Below, piece after piece: positions 1 through 8,266 of a DNA stretch of 64,000 nucleotides. Each line of letters starts with the position of its first letter. Within the stretch, counting starts at the first letter, position 1. The notes beneath the pieces were generated by a model. That model was not told where the DNA came from. It worked only from the letters and a program-made list of their open reading frames with translations, and searched no databases. The DNA comes from CAZZKG01 sp964654825 (GTDB taxonomy: Bacteria > Gemmatimonadota > CAZMKB01), in contig CAZZKG010000004.1 in assembly GCA_964654825.1 (NCBI GenBank), positions 39,277 through 103,276 of the forward strand. The letters run 5' to 3'. The translations under genes were made by a program, and so were the position numbers.

Positions 1-921
1 TACCGGAGGGATCAGTTCTTTTTTCACCCAGGTTTCTCCATCGTACTCGTACCAGTCGAGCCAGTTGCCTCCGTTACCGTGGCTGACCAGGATGTCCGGA
101 TAGCCGTCGGTGTCGAAACAACCTGCCGTCATGCGCCAGAAATAGCTTTCGTCGGTGTCCAGGAAGAGCTGTTCGCCGTTTTCGAATATGGAGAACCATC
201 CATAGTTGGGATAGGCGGATGAACTCTTCAGAACGATCACTTCTTCTTCGCCGTTGACGTTTGTGTCGGACAGTCTGATCTTCCGTATGAACAATTGCCC
301 GCCCGTGTGGTCTCTCACGTCGATCGAAGGCAGTTCGCCATAATCGTCATCGCCGGTGTTCTCGAAGATATGCACGGTATGAGTGTATTGTCCCACGTAA
401 ATCTCCTCGAATCCGTCATCGTCCGCGTCGTATACGGCCAGGGACGTGACAGCACCGGAACTCAGTCCGGTGGAGACCCAGGCAGTGTTGAAATGGTCAT
501 CCGAATCGTTTTCGAAGATACGGAGTCTGGAGACGGCGCCGTTGTAATTGAAGGAGCACCCCGCTATGTCGGTAAGGCCGTCGTTGTCCAGGTCACCCAC
601 GGCGGTGTCGTACAACACTCCTGTCTCGGGTGATCTCCATTTTTCCTCGAGTCGCCAGACAGGAGGATAGAAGCCGTAATCGTAGTCCTCTGATGCCCCT
701 ATCCATGTTCCAAGCGAATCGACCATGCCGTCGCCGTCGAAGTCCGCAATACCAAAGGGTGTTCGAACATCTATAATCCCGTCCCCGTCGGAGTCGACAA
801 GCGCGGTGGATCCCTGTGGCCCGTCGCCCGAACCGCCCTCAGGCAGTATGACACCAGGGGAACCGGTCGTTGGGAAGGACGACAGAAGCAGGAGGATGAG
901 TAGAAGCTTAAGGAAATTCAT
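1..921 (-). CDS. Secreted FG-GAP/VCBS repeat protein, C-terminus cut by window edge
   Basis: The minus strand reads open from an ATG at 921 to the window edge, giving about 307 residues with no stop, so the gene continues to the left. The N-terminus (MNFLKLLLILLLLSSFPTTGS) is a signal peptide. The mature part holds repeated Asp-rich calcium-type loops such as DSDGDGIID, ADFDGDGMVDS, GDLDNDGLTDI, DADDDGFEEI and FDTDGYPDILVSH, the hallmark of FG-GAP/VCBS beta-propeller blades. Such proteins are usually exported and cell-surface or extracellular. The start is supported by GGAAGGAGG about seven bases upstream. No catalytic domain is visible in the part present. The substrate or partner is unknown. 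Confidence 0.8.
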   Translation of the reverse strand, partial: MNFLKLLLILLLLSSFPTTGSPGVILPEGGSGDGPQGSTALVDSDGDGIIDVRTPFGIADFDGDGMVDSLGTWIGASEDYDYGFYPPVWRLEEKWRSPETGVLYDTAVGDLDNDGLTDIAGCSFNYNGAVSRLRIFENDSDDHFNTAWVSTGLSSGAVTSLAVYDADDDGFEEIYVGQYTHTVHIFENTGDDDYGELPSIDVRDHTGGQLFIRKIRLSDTNVNGEEEVIVLKSSSAYPNYGWFSIFENGEQLFLDTDESYFWRMTAGCFDTDGYPDILVSHGNGGNWLDWYEYDGETWVKKELIPPV

Positions 922-1088
922 GCGAGGCCTCCTTCCTGATGTTGAAGGACAGAGACGGCGAATCGAGGGAACCTCAGGGAGGGAGTGAAACGACATTGAA
1001 TCCCGTTTCAAGTCCTCAGCGGACAGGCTCGTGAAATGGTAGCATCCCGGATGTGGACATCGATGATCTCGTTTGTCCCCGTAATTAT

Positions 1089-1117
1089 ATGCTAACCTGC
1101 GGCCTTATTCCTGTCAA
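1089..1117 (-). promoter_or_regulatory. Putative sigma-70-type promoter for the FG-GAP protein
   Basis: On the minus strand TTGACA (1112-1117) is followed after 17 bases by TAGCAT (1089-1094). A perfect TATAAT overlaps slightly downstream (1084-1089) but at a 22-base spacing. Either would give a leader of about 160 bases before the ATG at 921. The exact -10 is uncertain. Confidence 0.35.
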
Positions 1118-1140
1118 TGGGAGAGTGAGATTTTCCCGGC

Positions 1141-1169
1141 TTGTCAGAACAATAAACAGACATTACATT
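1141..1169 (+). promoter_or_regulatory. Putative promoter for the DUF438/DUF2249 pair
   Basis: TTGTCA (1141-1146), a 17-base spacer and TACATT (1164-1169) lie in an AT-rich stretch about 120 bases before the start at 1287. The -10 match is only moderate. The rest of 922-1286 holds no gene that I can support. Confidence 0.3.
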
Positions 1170-1286
1170 TGTACCTGTTCTGTTCAAAAAGTTACCGCAG
1201 CTCACAACATAAATAAGAAATGGCCAGATCACTCTGGTTTAGCGTGAACGTGCAAACAGAGTCCATTCTCGCACCGGGAGAACACA

Positions 1287-2534
1287 ATGAGTGAAATCAT
1301 CGACAACAAGGATAAAAAGAAAGCACTTCTCAAAGAGCTTATTCTTAAACTTCACAATGGTGAAGCCCCACAACAGGTTAAAACGCAGCTGGTCCGGTTG
1401 ATGGGTAAGGTACCCTACGGCGTGGTTGTTGAGGCAGAACAGGAACTCATCAGCGAGGGGCTGCCGGAACAGGAAGTCCTGAAACTGTGTGACATTCATG
1501 GTGAGGCGCTGAAAGGAGTTATCGATACGGATAGCGCTCCTGAAGCTCCACCGGGACACCCCGCACACACTTTCCTGCAGGAGAACCAGGCACTCAAGCA
1601 AGAACTTTCCTCACTTGAAGACCTGTTCAAAAATGCAGAGCAGTCCGATGACCTGAGTGAAATATATGAGCTCATCGGGAAGGTAAGAGTCCATTTTAAT
1701 GCACTTATGGATGTCGACAAGCACTACCGACGCAAGGAGAACCTTCTATTCCCTTTCCTGGAAAAACATGGAATCACGGGCCCATCTACGGTCATGTGGG
1801 GGAAACACGATGAGGCAAGAGAGCTTCTCAACGCTGCAATCGAAGCTCTTCCCGAAGCGGACAGGTTGAGCAAAGACGAAATACACACAATGACCGATCT
1901 GGTACTCAAACCTGCCGCCGGGGCTGTCGATGAAATGATCTACAAAGAGAAAGAAATCCTTCTTCCTATGTGTATGGACACACTAACAGAAATCGAGTGG
2001 TACGAAATCTACCAGCAGAGTTCCGAGATAGGCTTCTGTTTGTACGATCCCGGCGATGAGTGGACTCCCGCCGGTGCCTCGACACTACGAAAAACAGAAG
2101 AGTCGAAGGACAGAATCCAACTCTACACCGGCAGCTTTTCCCTGGAAGAACTCTCGGCTGTGTTCGATACTTTACCTGCCGATGTGACATTCGTGGACAA
2201 AGATGACACCGTTAAATACTTCACTCACGGGAAAGACCGGATATTCGACCGCAGCCGTGCCATCCTGGGACGAAAGGTACAACAGTGCCATCCACCGGCA
2301 AGCGTCCATGTCATTCAGCAGATTCTTGATGACTTCCGTTCCGGACGGCAGGACCGCGCTGCATTCTGGATAAACTTCAACGAGAGGTTTGTACACATAG
2401 AATACTTCGCTGTTCACGACGATAACAGCGAATACCTCGGCACCCTGGAAGTCACCCAGGATCTGACGGAAAAAAGAAAACTCGAAGGTGAACAGAGACT
2501 TCTCAGCTATGAAGACAGGAAGGAAAAGAAGTGA
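1287..2534 (+). CDS. DUF438 / hemerythrin HHE / PAS protein
   Basis: A 415-residue cytoplasmic protein with three parts in the usual order for DUF438 proteins. Residues about 5-75 are the DUF438 helical domain (KALLKELILKLHNGE, then LCDIHGEALKG). Residues about 90-235 are a hemerythrin-like bundle with candidate iron ligands in DKHYRRKENLLFPFLE, WGKHDEARE and MIYKEKEILLPM. Residues about 275-400 are a PAS domain (LPADVTFVDKDDTVKYF through GTLEVTQDLTEKRKL). Family knowledge suggests sensing of oxygen, NO or redox state by a di-iron site and PAS; no ligand is proven. The start has GGGAG eight bases upstream. The stop overlaps the next start (TGATG), so the two genes are translationally coupled. 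There is no kinase or output domain, so it probably acts through its partner. Confidence 0.85.
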   Translation: MSEIIDNKDKKKALLKELILKLHNGEAPQQVKTQLVRLMGKVPYGVVVEAEQELISEGLPEQEVLKLCDIHGEALKGVIDTDSAPEAPPGHPAHTFLQENQALKQELSSLEDLFKNAEQSDDLSEIYELIGKVRVHFNALMDVDKHYRRKENLLFPFLEKHGITGPSTVMWGKHDEARELLNAAIEALPEADRLSKDEIHTMTDLVLKPAAGAVDEMIYKEKEILLPMCMDTLTEIEWYEIYQQSSEIGFCLYDPGDEWTPAGASTLRKTEESKDRIQLYTGSFSLEELSAVFDTLPADVTFVDKDDTVKYFTHGKDRIFDRSRAILGRKVQQCHPPASVHVIQQILDDFRSGRQDRAAFWINFNERFVHIEYFAVHDDNSEYLGTLEVTQDLTEKRKLEGEQRLLSYEDRKEKK

Positions 2535-3106
2535 TGAACGAGAAGATCACGGGTCCCCGGAAATCATTACGCCCGGAAGACATCACTCCCGAGACGAAGA
2601 TAGGCACGATGCTCGAGAAGGTTCCGGAATTGGAGGAAGTATTGATAAAAATGGCACCGTCCTTCTCGAAACTCCGAAATCCGGTTCTTCGAAAAACGGT
2701 GGCCAAAGTGGCAACGCTGAGACAGATCGCCCAGGTAGGCGGTGTGCCTCTCTCCGACCTGATAAATACCCTGCGGGAAGCGACCGGTCTTGAGGGAGAA
2801 ACACGTGATGAGGAAACAAAACACGCTGCTGATTCTTCCGAAGCACCTGAATGGTTTTCGTCAGACTCAGTGGTGAGATCTTTTGACGCCCGACCTGTTC
2901 TCGATGCCGGCGGGCAACCCGTGAAGCAGGTGATGAACCAGCTTACCGAGTTAAAGGAAGGGGAAATCTTCGAGCTCATCACTCCATTTTTACCGGCCCC
3001 CATCATTGACATGGCCGGGAAGAAGGGATACGCGGCATGGTCAACAGAAGAAGTTAACCGGGTTGTGAGAACTTATTTTACTCACTTTCCTGAGACCGTA
3101 TCCTGA
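2534..3106 (+). CDS. DUF1858 + DUF2249 protein, partner of the hemerythrin protein
   Basis: About 190 residues. The N-terminal part (about 12-85, DITPETKIGTMLEKVPELEE ... GGVPLSDLINTLREATG) matches the DUF1858 pattern found in ScdA-like iron-sulfur repair proteins. The C-terminal part (about 118-185, SFDARPVLDAGGQPVKQVMN ... PFLPAPIIDMAGKKGYAAW) matches DUF2249, a TusA/SirA-like fold. No cysteine occurs in the DUF1858 part, which is unusual if it were to carry sulfur or a cluster. I chose the ATG at 2534 over the GTG at 2531; the TGATG overlap and an upstream AGGAAGG support this. The pairing of DUF438-hemerythrin with DUF1858/DUF2249 is common in anaerobes and suggests a nitrosative or oxidative stress role. 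That role is inference. Confidence 0.75.
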   Translation: MNEKITGPRKSLRPEDITPETKIGTMLEKVPELEEVLIKMAPSFSKLRNPVLRKTVAKVATLRQIAQVGGVPLSDLINTLREATGLEGETRDEETKHAADSSEAPEWFSSDSVVRSFDARPVLDAGGQPVKQVMNQLTELKEGEIFELITPFLPAPIIDMAGKKGYAAWSTEEVNRVVRTYFTHFPETVS

Positions 3107-3199
3107 TCCTCAGACGTTTTACGATTGTTCACCTGTAGTACGCGAGTTTTGAGGATTGTCCACCTCGCGTCGTGATATCCTTCATCCGACACGGCACAA

Positions 3200-3217
3200 C
3201 CGCTGAGTGACAAGCGG
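3200..3217 (+). terminator. Weak hairpin between convergent genes
   Basis: CCGCT (3200-3204) pairs with AGCGG (3213-3217) across an eight-base loop. A short T-rich run (TCCCTCTTTT) follows after three bases. The position after the DUF2249 gene and before a convergent gene fits a terminator, but the stem is only five pairs. Confidence 0.25.
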
Positions 3218-3250
3218 CGGTCCCTCTTTTGATTATCCGCGATGACAGGA

Positions 3251-3706
3251 CTATTCTTGCTGCTGCTCACAGTCGCCTATACGTTTCCCCTCCCAACTCT
3301 GAGTCATCTTCATGCTTTTTCCACCCATCTTCGTCATCTCAACGGTCATCTCCATCGTCCCCGAAGCTGTAGTGCCGTCCGCAGTGAATTTTCCCTTCCC
3401 CCTGGATTTCATACCCATATCCCCCTCGCACTCGATTTCGAACTCGACCGAGTTGCCGTCCACTTTTTTGTTCAGCACCGTACACCTTGCCTCTTCGACC
3501 ATCGCCGCGAGAGGATCACCGCTCGCCTCTTCTTCCGTGACACATTTCGTTTCGGTTGTGACTTTCGGCTCCGGCATCATCGGGAAATTGACCGTTGTCG
3601 TGAATTCCCATTTTCCGGGTTTGATGGAGGGGCCATCCGCCGCGACCATCTGTGTGAGACTTATAACTGCCACGAGCGCAATGAAAACCGCGAACCCTTT
3701 CTTCAT
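3251..3706 (-). CDS. DUF3617-family secreted protein
   Basis: A 151-residue protein with a clear signal peptide (MKKGFAVFIALVAVISLTQMVAADG). It continues with the DUF3617 opening PGKWEFTTTVNFPMMP, a conserved cysteine in ETKCVTEEEA, further cysteines in EARCTVLNKK and EIECEGDMGM, and GTMEMTVEMTKMGGKSMKM near the end. It probably folds as a small periplasmic beta protein. The molecular function of the family is unknown. The start is backed by GGGAGA eight bases upstream. It is monocistronic, convergent with the DUF2249 gene, and has its own promoter. The C-terminal half is rich in methionine. Confidence 0.75.
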   Translation of the reverse strand: MKKGFAVFIALVAVISLTQMVAADGPSIKPGKWEFTTTVNFPMMPEPKVTTETKCVTEEEASGDPLAAMVEEARCTVLNKKVDGNSVEFEIECEGDMGMKSRGKGKFTADGTTASGTMEMTVEMTKMGGKSMKMTQSWEGKRIGDCEQQQE

Positions 3707-3781
3707 CCTTCTTCTCTCCCTGAGGTTTAAAAAATCTGTTTCTCACGGTGAATCCCGGGCTTCTTGTTTCTGCCAGAGATG

Positions 3782-3811
3782 AGTATATAGTAACAGAGAA
3801 TGTGTTGTCAA
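3782..3811 (-). promoter_or_regulatory. Putative promoter of the DUF3617 gene
   Basis: TTGACA (3806-3811) is followed after 18 bases by TATACT (3782-3787) on the minus strand. This puts the transcript start about 70 bases before the ATG at 3706. Both boxes are near consensus. Confidence 0.6.
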
Positions 3812-3955
3812 GCACGATCGTCTTTGCTCGTACATCATACCAATAGTCCCGGGAGGTTCCAGTCCCACAGGAAAAACGGGCGGATTCGTTTCCAACAAGG
3901 GTTAAGGCTGTCCTTCACTCATTTTTAATTAACCCTCATACCCCCGCCGTAATCC

Positions 3956-4044
3956 GATAAATAGGATAAATAGGGACAGTCACCATTTATTGAATAATAA
4001 CATAATGGTGATAAAAAAATAAACGGTGACTGTCCCTATTTATC
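3956..4044. repeat. Palindromic interspersed repeat, copy 1
   Basis: An 80-base element at 3965-4044 begins GATAAATAGGGACAGTCACC and ends with the reverse complement of that arm (one mismatch), closing with CTATTTATC. Between the arms lies AT-rich DNA with a second inner copy of the right-arm core (ATGGTGA near 4005-4011). The left arm could therefore pair with either the inner or the outer partner. The first nine bases, GATAAATAG, are duplicated immediately upstream (3956-3964). A second copy at 17514-17594 differs at about four positions. No coding sequence is present. The form fits a REP or MITE element moved by a transposase elsewhere in the genome. The remainder of 3707-4196 holds only the two flanking promoters. 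Confidence 0.85.
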
Positions 4045-4114
4045 GGGGCGTTCCGTATTGAGATTCATGACAGATGTTAACTCTACCCGTGATCGTAAAG
4101 ATATGGAATACCAC

Positions 4115-4142
4115 TTGCTCTACAGAAAACTTGCCCTATATT
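4115..4142 (+). promoter_or_regulatory. Putative promoter of the subtilase gene
   Basis: TTGCTC (4115-4120), a 16-base spacer and TATATT (4137-4142) lie about 55 bases before the start at 4197 in AT-rich DNA. The -35 is imperfect. Confidence 0.4.
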
Positions 4143-4196
4143 CAAAATAGAAGTCAAACGGAAAAAACAATAAAGTAAAACGAATCGCGCGCTATT

Positions 4197-6293
4197 ATGT
4201 ACTTTAATATTAAAATCTCAATGGCGGCAAGCGGAAATAAAATCAGTATATTGATAGCCAACAGAATTTGTGTTACAGGTGTTCTGCTCATGATACAGTT
4301 TATTCTGCTGAGCAGCACAGCGCTCTCCACGAATGAATACACTCACTCCAGGATGGATGCTGTCCTTCTTTCATTGCAGGATGTGCTCGAAAAATCAGAT
4401 ATCCATGCTGCAGGTAGATGGGGTGAAGACAGGGGGTTAAGATTTCGGAACGATCTGGTGAATGTTGAGATAATATCCAGCGACCAGATGCCTATGCCGG
4501 TATCCCGGATAGAGAGCTTCGGCGGTCATGCTGATGCCACCTGGCGAAATCAACATAGCGCCTGGTTGCCTGTTTCCAGGCTCAGGGAAATTGCTGATGT
4601 TATCGAAGACACATATTACATCCGACGCCCGGCAGAACCATATCCCGATGAGGTTTACAGCGAGGCTCCTTATGTGACCGGTGTTGATGAATATCAAAAG
4701 GCCGGCTATGATGGCTCCGGCGTGGTCATAGGCATAATTGATTTGGGATTCGCCCAATTAACCGCCGCGGAGAATAACGGCGATATTCCTCCTGATCCCG
4801 CTCAGCGCACGGATACCGATTATACCGGTCAGGGAATGGAATCAGGGAATCTCGTCCATGGCACTTCCTGTGCGGAGATAATTTATGATATGGCTCCCGG
4901 CGCAACCTACAGGCTATACAAAATATCCAACAGCGTCCATATGGGATTGGCTGTTGATGATGGCATCGCCAATGGCGTTAACATCTGGAGTCACTCACTG
5001 GGCTGGTATAACAGGGGGTGGCACGATGATACGGGGGAACCTTGTGTCGTCGCCAATTTGGCTTCACAGAACAATCAAATATTCTGTACATCCGCAGGCA
5101 ATCGTGCCCGTGCTCACTGGCAGGGTCATTATGTTGATACTGATGGGGACAATCTCCATGAGTGGTTGAGCAGGGATGAATACAATCGTGTGCCCGAACC
5201 GGGTTATAGCATAGCCGACGGCGGTACCTTCTGGGTTTCACTGCAATGGAACACGGATGACGGCGACATTGATAACTACGATTTATATCTATTCGACGAT
5301 GATAATGGCGGTGGTCTCCTGGCATCAAGCGAAAACGCCGGTGAGAATTACGAGTTTATTTCCTACACAAATAATTCCGGGGCATCGGAGGATTATTGGA
5401 TTTCTGTAGAATTCATTTCCGGTGATGAGGCTGAGTTTGAGATTTACTCCAGTCTTATCCATGGTTTTGAATTTCGCACAGCATCGAACAGTATATCCTC
5501 CCCCTGTAACGCTACCGGTGAGAATGTTATATCATCGGGAGCGGTGGATGTGGATTTTTTTGATCAGCCGCATCCTGACATAATGTATTACAGCTCTCAG
5601 GGACCGACCAATGATGGCGCCGTTCGTCCCACAATTACGGGACCCACCAATTGCTCAACCTTTTCATCAGGTGAATTCGGAGGGACTTCCTGCGCGGCGC
5701 CCAACATTGCCGGCGGCGCCGCAGTAAGATGGGATTACGAACCGTATCCCAGCGCCACCGTCGTAAGGGAATATCTTCTGGCGACGGCGCTCGCCAACAA
5801 AGATTGGGGAGAGCCCTATAATGATAACGTTTATGGTCATGGAGGTCTGTATTTGGATCCACCATCGGAGGTGAGCATCAGAATGATCACCAATCTGACT
5901 CCGCCGATATTGGTGCCAGCCGGTTCCAGTTTTTATTACACTGGCATACTACATAACAATACAGACATGGCGCAAATTGTGGATGTTGGAATTCTGATCC
6001 GGCGGCCTGATGGGGATCCCTATGGTCCCGTAAAACGGTATAATAATGTCCCCCTGGAGCCCGGGGAAGAGATAGTCATTGAAAGTATAGAGCAGCAAGT
6101 ACCGCTTGTGGCACCCGATGGGGAATATTGGTATGTCGCCATTTGTGGCGAACTTCCATCAACTCTGATCGATTCTGATTCCTTTCAGTTTATCGTTTAT
6201 CATGAATCAGGAAGGCATAAGAGCGGTACGAATTGGAACCTCACCGACTGGTTTGGAGAACCTTCCAGGGCATCACCTCAGCAATCTGACTGA
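4197..6293 (+). CDS. Secreted subtilisin-like serine protease (S8)
   Basis: A 698-residue exported protease. A hydrophobic segment at about residues 25-45 (VTGVLLMIQFILLSS) is the signal anchor or signal peptide. A propeptide-like region follows to about 165. The S8 triad is visible: Asp182 in VIGIIDLGF, His221 in LVHGTSCAE and Ser498 in GGTSCAAPNIAG. The oxyanion Asn302 lies in CTSAGN. Between Asn302 and Ser498 sits an inserted beta-rich domain of about 100 residues (about 335-435, GTFWVSLQWNTDDGDIDNYD ...) that resembles a PPC-type domain. The C-terminal 130 residues are beta-rich and lack a FlgD-type sorting tail. No good ribosome site precedes 4197; an in-frame ATG at 4221 would keep the signal segment. 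The gene is more AT-rich than its neighbours. Substrate unknown. Confidence 0.8.
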   Translation: MYFNIKISMAASGNKISILIANRICVTGVLLMIQFILLSSTALSTNEYTHSRMDAVLLSLQDVLEKSDIHAAGRWGEDRGLRFRNDLVNVEIISSDQMPMPVSRIESFGGHADATWRNQHSAWLPVSRLREIADVIEDTYYIRRPAEPYPDEVYSEAPYVTGVDEYQKAGYDGSGVVIGIIDLGFAQLTAAENNGDIPPDPAQRTDTDYTGQGMESGNLVHGTSCAEIIYDMAPGATYRLYKISNSVHMGLAVDDGIANGVNIWSHSLGWYNRGWHDDTGEPCVVANLASQNNQIFCTSAGNRARAHWQGHYVDTDGDNLHEWLSRDEYNRVPEPGYSIADGGTFWVSLQWNTDDGDIDNYDLYLFDDDNGGGLLASSENAGENYEFISYTNNSGASEDYWISVEFISGDEAEFEIYSSLIHGFEFRTASNSISSPCNATGENVISSGAVDVDFFDQPHPDIMYYSSQGPTNDGAVRPTITGPTNCSTFSSGEFGGTSCAAPNIAGGAAVRWDYEPYPSATVVREYLLATALANKDWGEPYNDNVYGHGGLYLDPPSEVSIRMITNLTPPILVPAGSSFYYTGILHNNTDMAQIVDVGILIRRPDGDPYGPVKRYNNVPLEPGEEIVIESIEQQVPLVAPDGEYWYVAICGELPSTLIDSDSFQFIVYHESGRHKSGTNWNLTDWFGEPSRASPQQSD

Positions 6294-6342
6294 TAATGGA
6301 TATCAGATCTCCCGAGATATGAGATTCCGCGTGACACAATTC

Positions 6343-6852
6343 TCAGAAGAAAATCGACACTCCGTTGAGAACGCCGAAATTATTGATTCCACCGTTCTCG
6401 AAGCTCTGACGCGTATAATATGCCTGCAGCGAAAAAGCCCCTCCGCCTTCGGTGACAAAAATCTTTACACCGGCGTATCCGCCGAAAATGATGGGATTGT
6501 CATCACCACGTCCATAACCGAAACCGATTTGCGTACCGATGTAGGGCACAGTTCTGGAATCATACGAGTGAGGAAAATGAATGGACAGGAAACCTGATAA
6601 TTCTCCAAAAGCGTCCGTATTCTCCGCTTTCAGTATCGAGAAATTGGCACCCAACTCGAAGTTGTCATTGATAAAATAACCGTTTGCCATTGCAAGCTGG
6701 AACAAAGTGTAGGATCCACCCCCCGCACTCATAACATTCAATCCGCCGGTGATATTTGCTTCATGTAATCCTTTACTTACTTGTCCGAAGCCAGGGCAGC
6801 TGAAGATAAAAAGAAACACTGGGAACAAAAGAACATGACCTGGTTTCCTCAT
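6343..6852 (-). CDS. Small outer-membrane beta-barrel protein
   Basis: A 169-residue protein with a signal peptide (MRKPGHVLLFPVFLFIFSCPGFGQ). Alternating polar/aromatic strands follow (YTLFQLAMANGYFINDNFEL, VPYIGTQIGFGYGRGD, FSLQAYYTRQSFENGG), and the chain ends in phenylalanine (NGVSIFF), the usual C-terminal signature of barrel proteins recognised by the Bam machinery. It is about the size of an OmpW/OmpX-like eight-stranded barrel. The start has AGGAAGGGG eight bases upstream. It is convergent with the subtilase and monocistronic. Ligand or function cannot be told from the sequence. Confidence 0.75.
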   Translation of the reverse strand: MRKPGHVLLFPVFLFIFSCPGFGQVSKGLHEANITGGLNVMSAGGGSYTLFQLAMANGYFINDNFELGANFSILKAENTDAFGELSGFLSIHFPHSYDSRTVPYIGTQIGFGYGRGDDNPIIFGGYAGVKIFVTEGGGAFSLQAYYTRQSFENGGINNFGVLNGVSIFF

Positions 6853-6916
6853 AGCATTTCCCCTTCCTCATTATGAGTCATACCTTCATGGTACGGCGAC
6901 ATACCGGAACGTACTA

Positions 6917-6945
6917 ATAATATCATACGGGGATTGTGTAATCAA
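6917..6945 (-). promoter_or_regulatory. Promoter of the small barrel protein
   Basis: On the minus strand TTGATT (6940-6945) is separated by 17 bases from TATTAT (6917-6922). The predicted leader is about 60 bases before the ATG at 6852. Confidence 0.6.
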
Positions 6946-7280
6946 GATTTCCTCTCGCATCATAGTACGCATCTATTGCAGGATCCAGTAATCTTTTCAT
7001 GTTTTGAACCATCGGCGGTCGAAGACGCTCGCATAATCAACCTATCTGGAATTGCAACCCTCAGATAAGCAATTGATTAGAGCAGCAAGTACAGGAGGTC
7101 TTATTATTATCCGGTGGTACATAAATTGCGACCTTATGAAAAATGGTAAGTAAGTATTTTCACGCCTTGAGAAATTTGAATCACAAACACGGGGGGAATT
7201 GTATCTGAAAAGAGGGCAGTACGTTATAGCATAGAGTGAAGCAGGCAATGGACCACTGCAGGAACAACTCACGGAGAAGA
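6946..7280. other. Intergenic stretch with nothing recognised
   Basis: AT-rich spacer between the divergent barrel and pilin-like genes. I find no convincing ORF, RNA or repeat. No clear promoter for the pilin-like gene is seen; GGAGGTC at about 7094-7100 is not followed by a credible ORF. Confidence 0.4.
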
Positions 7281-8174
7281 ATGTCCGGGACCCCGGAGGG
7301 GTTTACGCTTCCTGAGATAGTTATTTCCCTCGCTGTATTCTCCATCATTTCTCTGTTTTCATTCGAGATATTTCGCATCGATCACAAAGTCTTCACCGTA
7401 CAGGATGAAGTTGTTGAAATGCAGCAGAATGCCCGGATCGCGCTGGATCAGCTGGTGAGGAGTATTAGGATGGCCGGTTCTGGTGTCCCGCAGGGTGGCG
7501 TCAACTCAGACGTTGGCTACATGTTCTCAATCGTCCCGGGGGACGGTGGCGGTACCAATCCGGATACTGTCAGCATCCTGGTAAACTTCAAAAATGCTCA
7601 GACAAAATTATCTGACCCGATGCCCAACGAAAGCGCCGAATTAAAAGTAGTCGATGCGAGTGATTTCGAAGTCGGCGCGATCGCAATGATTGCCGGCTCC
7701 ACTGATCAGGGAATACCTGCTGCGGAGATTTTTCAGATAACCCACATCTCCACCAACGGCCAGCATATGCTGCAGCACAACAAATCCGAACCGTGGAATG
7801 CGGATCAGAAACTCGACTACTCCTTCATACCACCCTCAACAGTGACAATGATGACTCACTGTAAATTCTACATCGACCAGTCAGACAGCCTGCACCCCAA
7901 ACTGGTGCTGGTGGAAAATCTGGGTTCTCCTCAGGTGATCGCTGACAACATGGAGAATTTCCAGGTTGTTTACGACCTGTCCAACGGGGAGAAGGATGTC
8001 CCGGATCCGGGATTCCTGTTCCTGATCAGAAAAACCACGATATCGATTGTCGCGCGATCAGACTCCGGTGATCCCCAGTGGAGTTCGGGAATTGATTCGA
8101 GAACAGGAACCAGCGACAACTACCGGAGGCTGGCGTTTACCACCGACATACAGATGCGAAATCTCAAGAAATGA
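7281..8174 (+). CDS. Prepilin-type minor pilin (PilW/PulJ-like)
   Basis: The protein begins with a short leader and the type IV prepilin cleavage motif GFTLPEIVISLAVFSIISLF, so cleavage would occur after the glycine. The hydrophobic N-terminal helix is followed by a region like PilW/PulJ minor pseudopilins (DEVVEMQQNARIALDQLVR, IRMAGSGVPQGG). The mature part of about 290 residues is beta-rich. I chose the ATG at 7281 (GGAG five bases upstream, six-residue leader) rather than a GTG at 7236 with no ribosome site. No other pilin gene is adjacent. The processing enzyme may be the prepilin peptidase at 43343-44377. It is likely a pilus or pseudopilus tip component, but its assembly partners are outside the window. 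Confidence 0.75.
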   Translation: MSGTPEGFTLPEIVISLAVFSIISLFSFEIFRIDHKVFTVQDEVVEMQQNARIALDQLVRSIRMAGSGVPQGGVNSDVGYMFSIVPGDGGGTNPDTVSILVNFKNAQTKLSDPMPNESAELKVVDASDFEVGAIAMIAGSTDQGIPAAEIFQITHISTNGQHMLQHNKSEPWNADQKLDYSFIPPSTVTMMTHCKFYIDQSDSLHPKLVLVENLGSPQVIADNMENFQVVYDLSNGEKDVPDPGFLFLIRKTTISIVARSDSGDPQWSSGIDSRTGTSDNYRRLAFTTDIQMRNLKK

Positions 8175-8244
8175 CTCATCGTGATAGTATGGACTAACGG
8201 CCGGTGTGCGGGAGAAAGGTCGAGTTTCAGGCCCCGATGAAATC

Positions 8245-8262
8245 CTGAGGGCAGACCCTCAG
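8245..8262. terminator. Bidirectional hairpin between convergent genes
   Basis: CTGAGGG (8245-8251), loop CAGA and CCCTCAG (8256-8262) form a perfect seven-pair stem. It sits in the 92 bases between the convergent pilin-like and phosphatase-family genes. Flanking T-runs are short, so terminator activity is inferred from position and stem. Confidence 0.45.
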
Positions 8263-8266
8263 TGCT

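Noticed and set aside
295..988. Plus-strand ORFs of 112 and 87 codons
   Set aside because: They lie opposite the VCBS-repeat gene read on the minus strand, which has a signal peptide, ribosome site and Asp-rich repeats.
1053..1247. 64-codon plus-strand ORF
   Set aside because: No ribosome site or family resemblance, and it overlaps both putative promoters.
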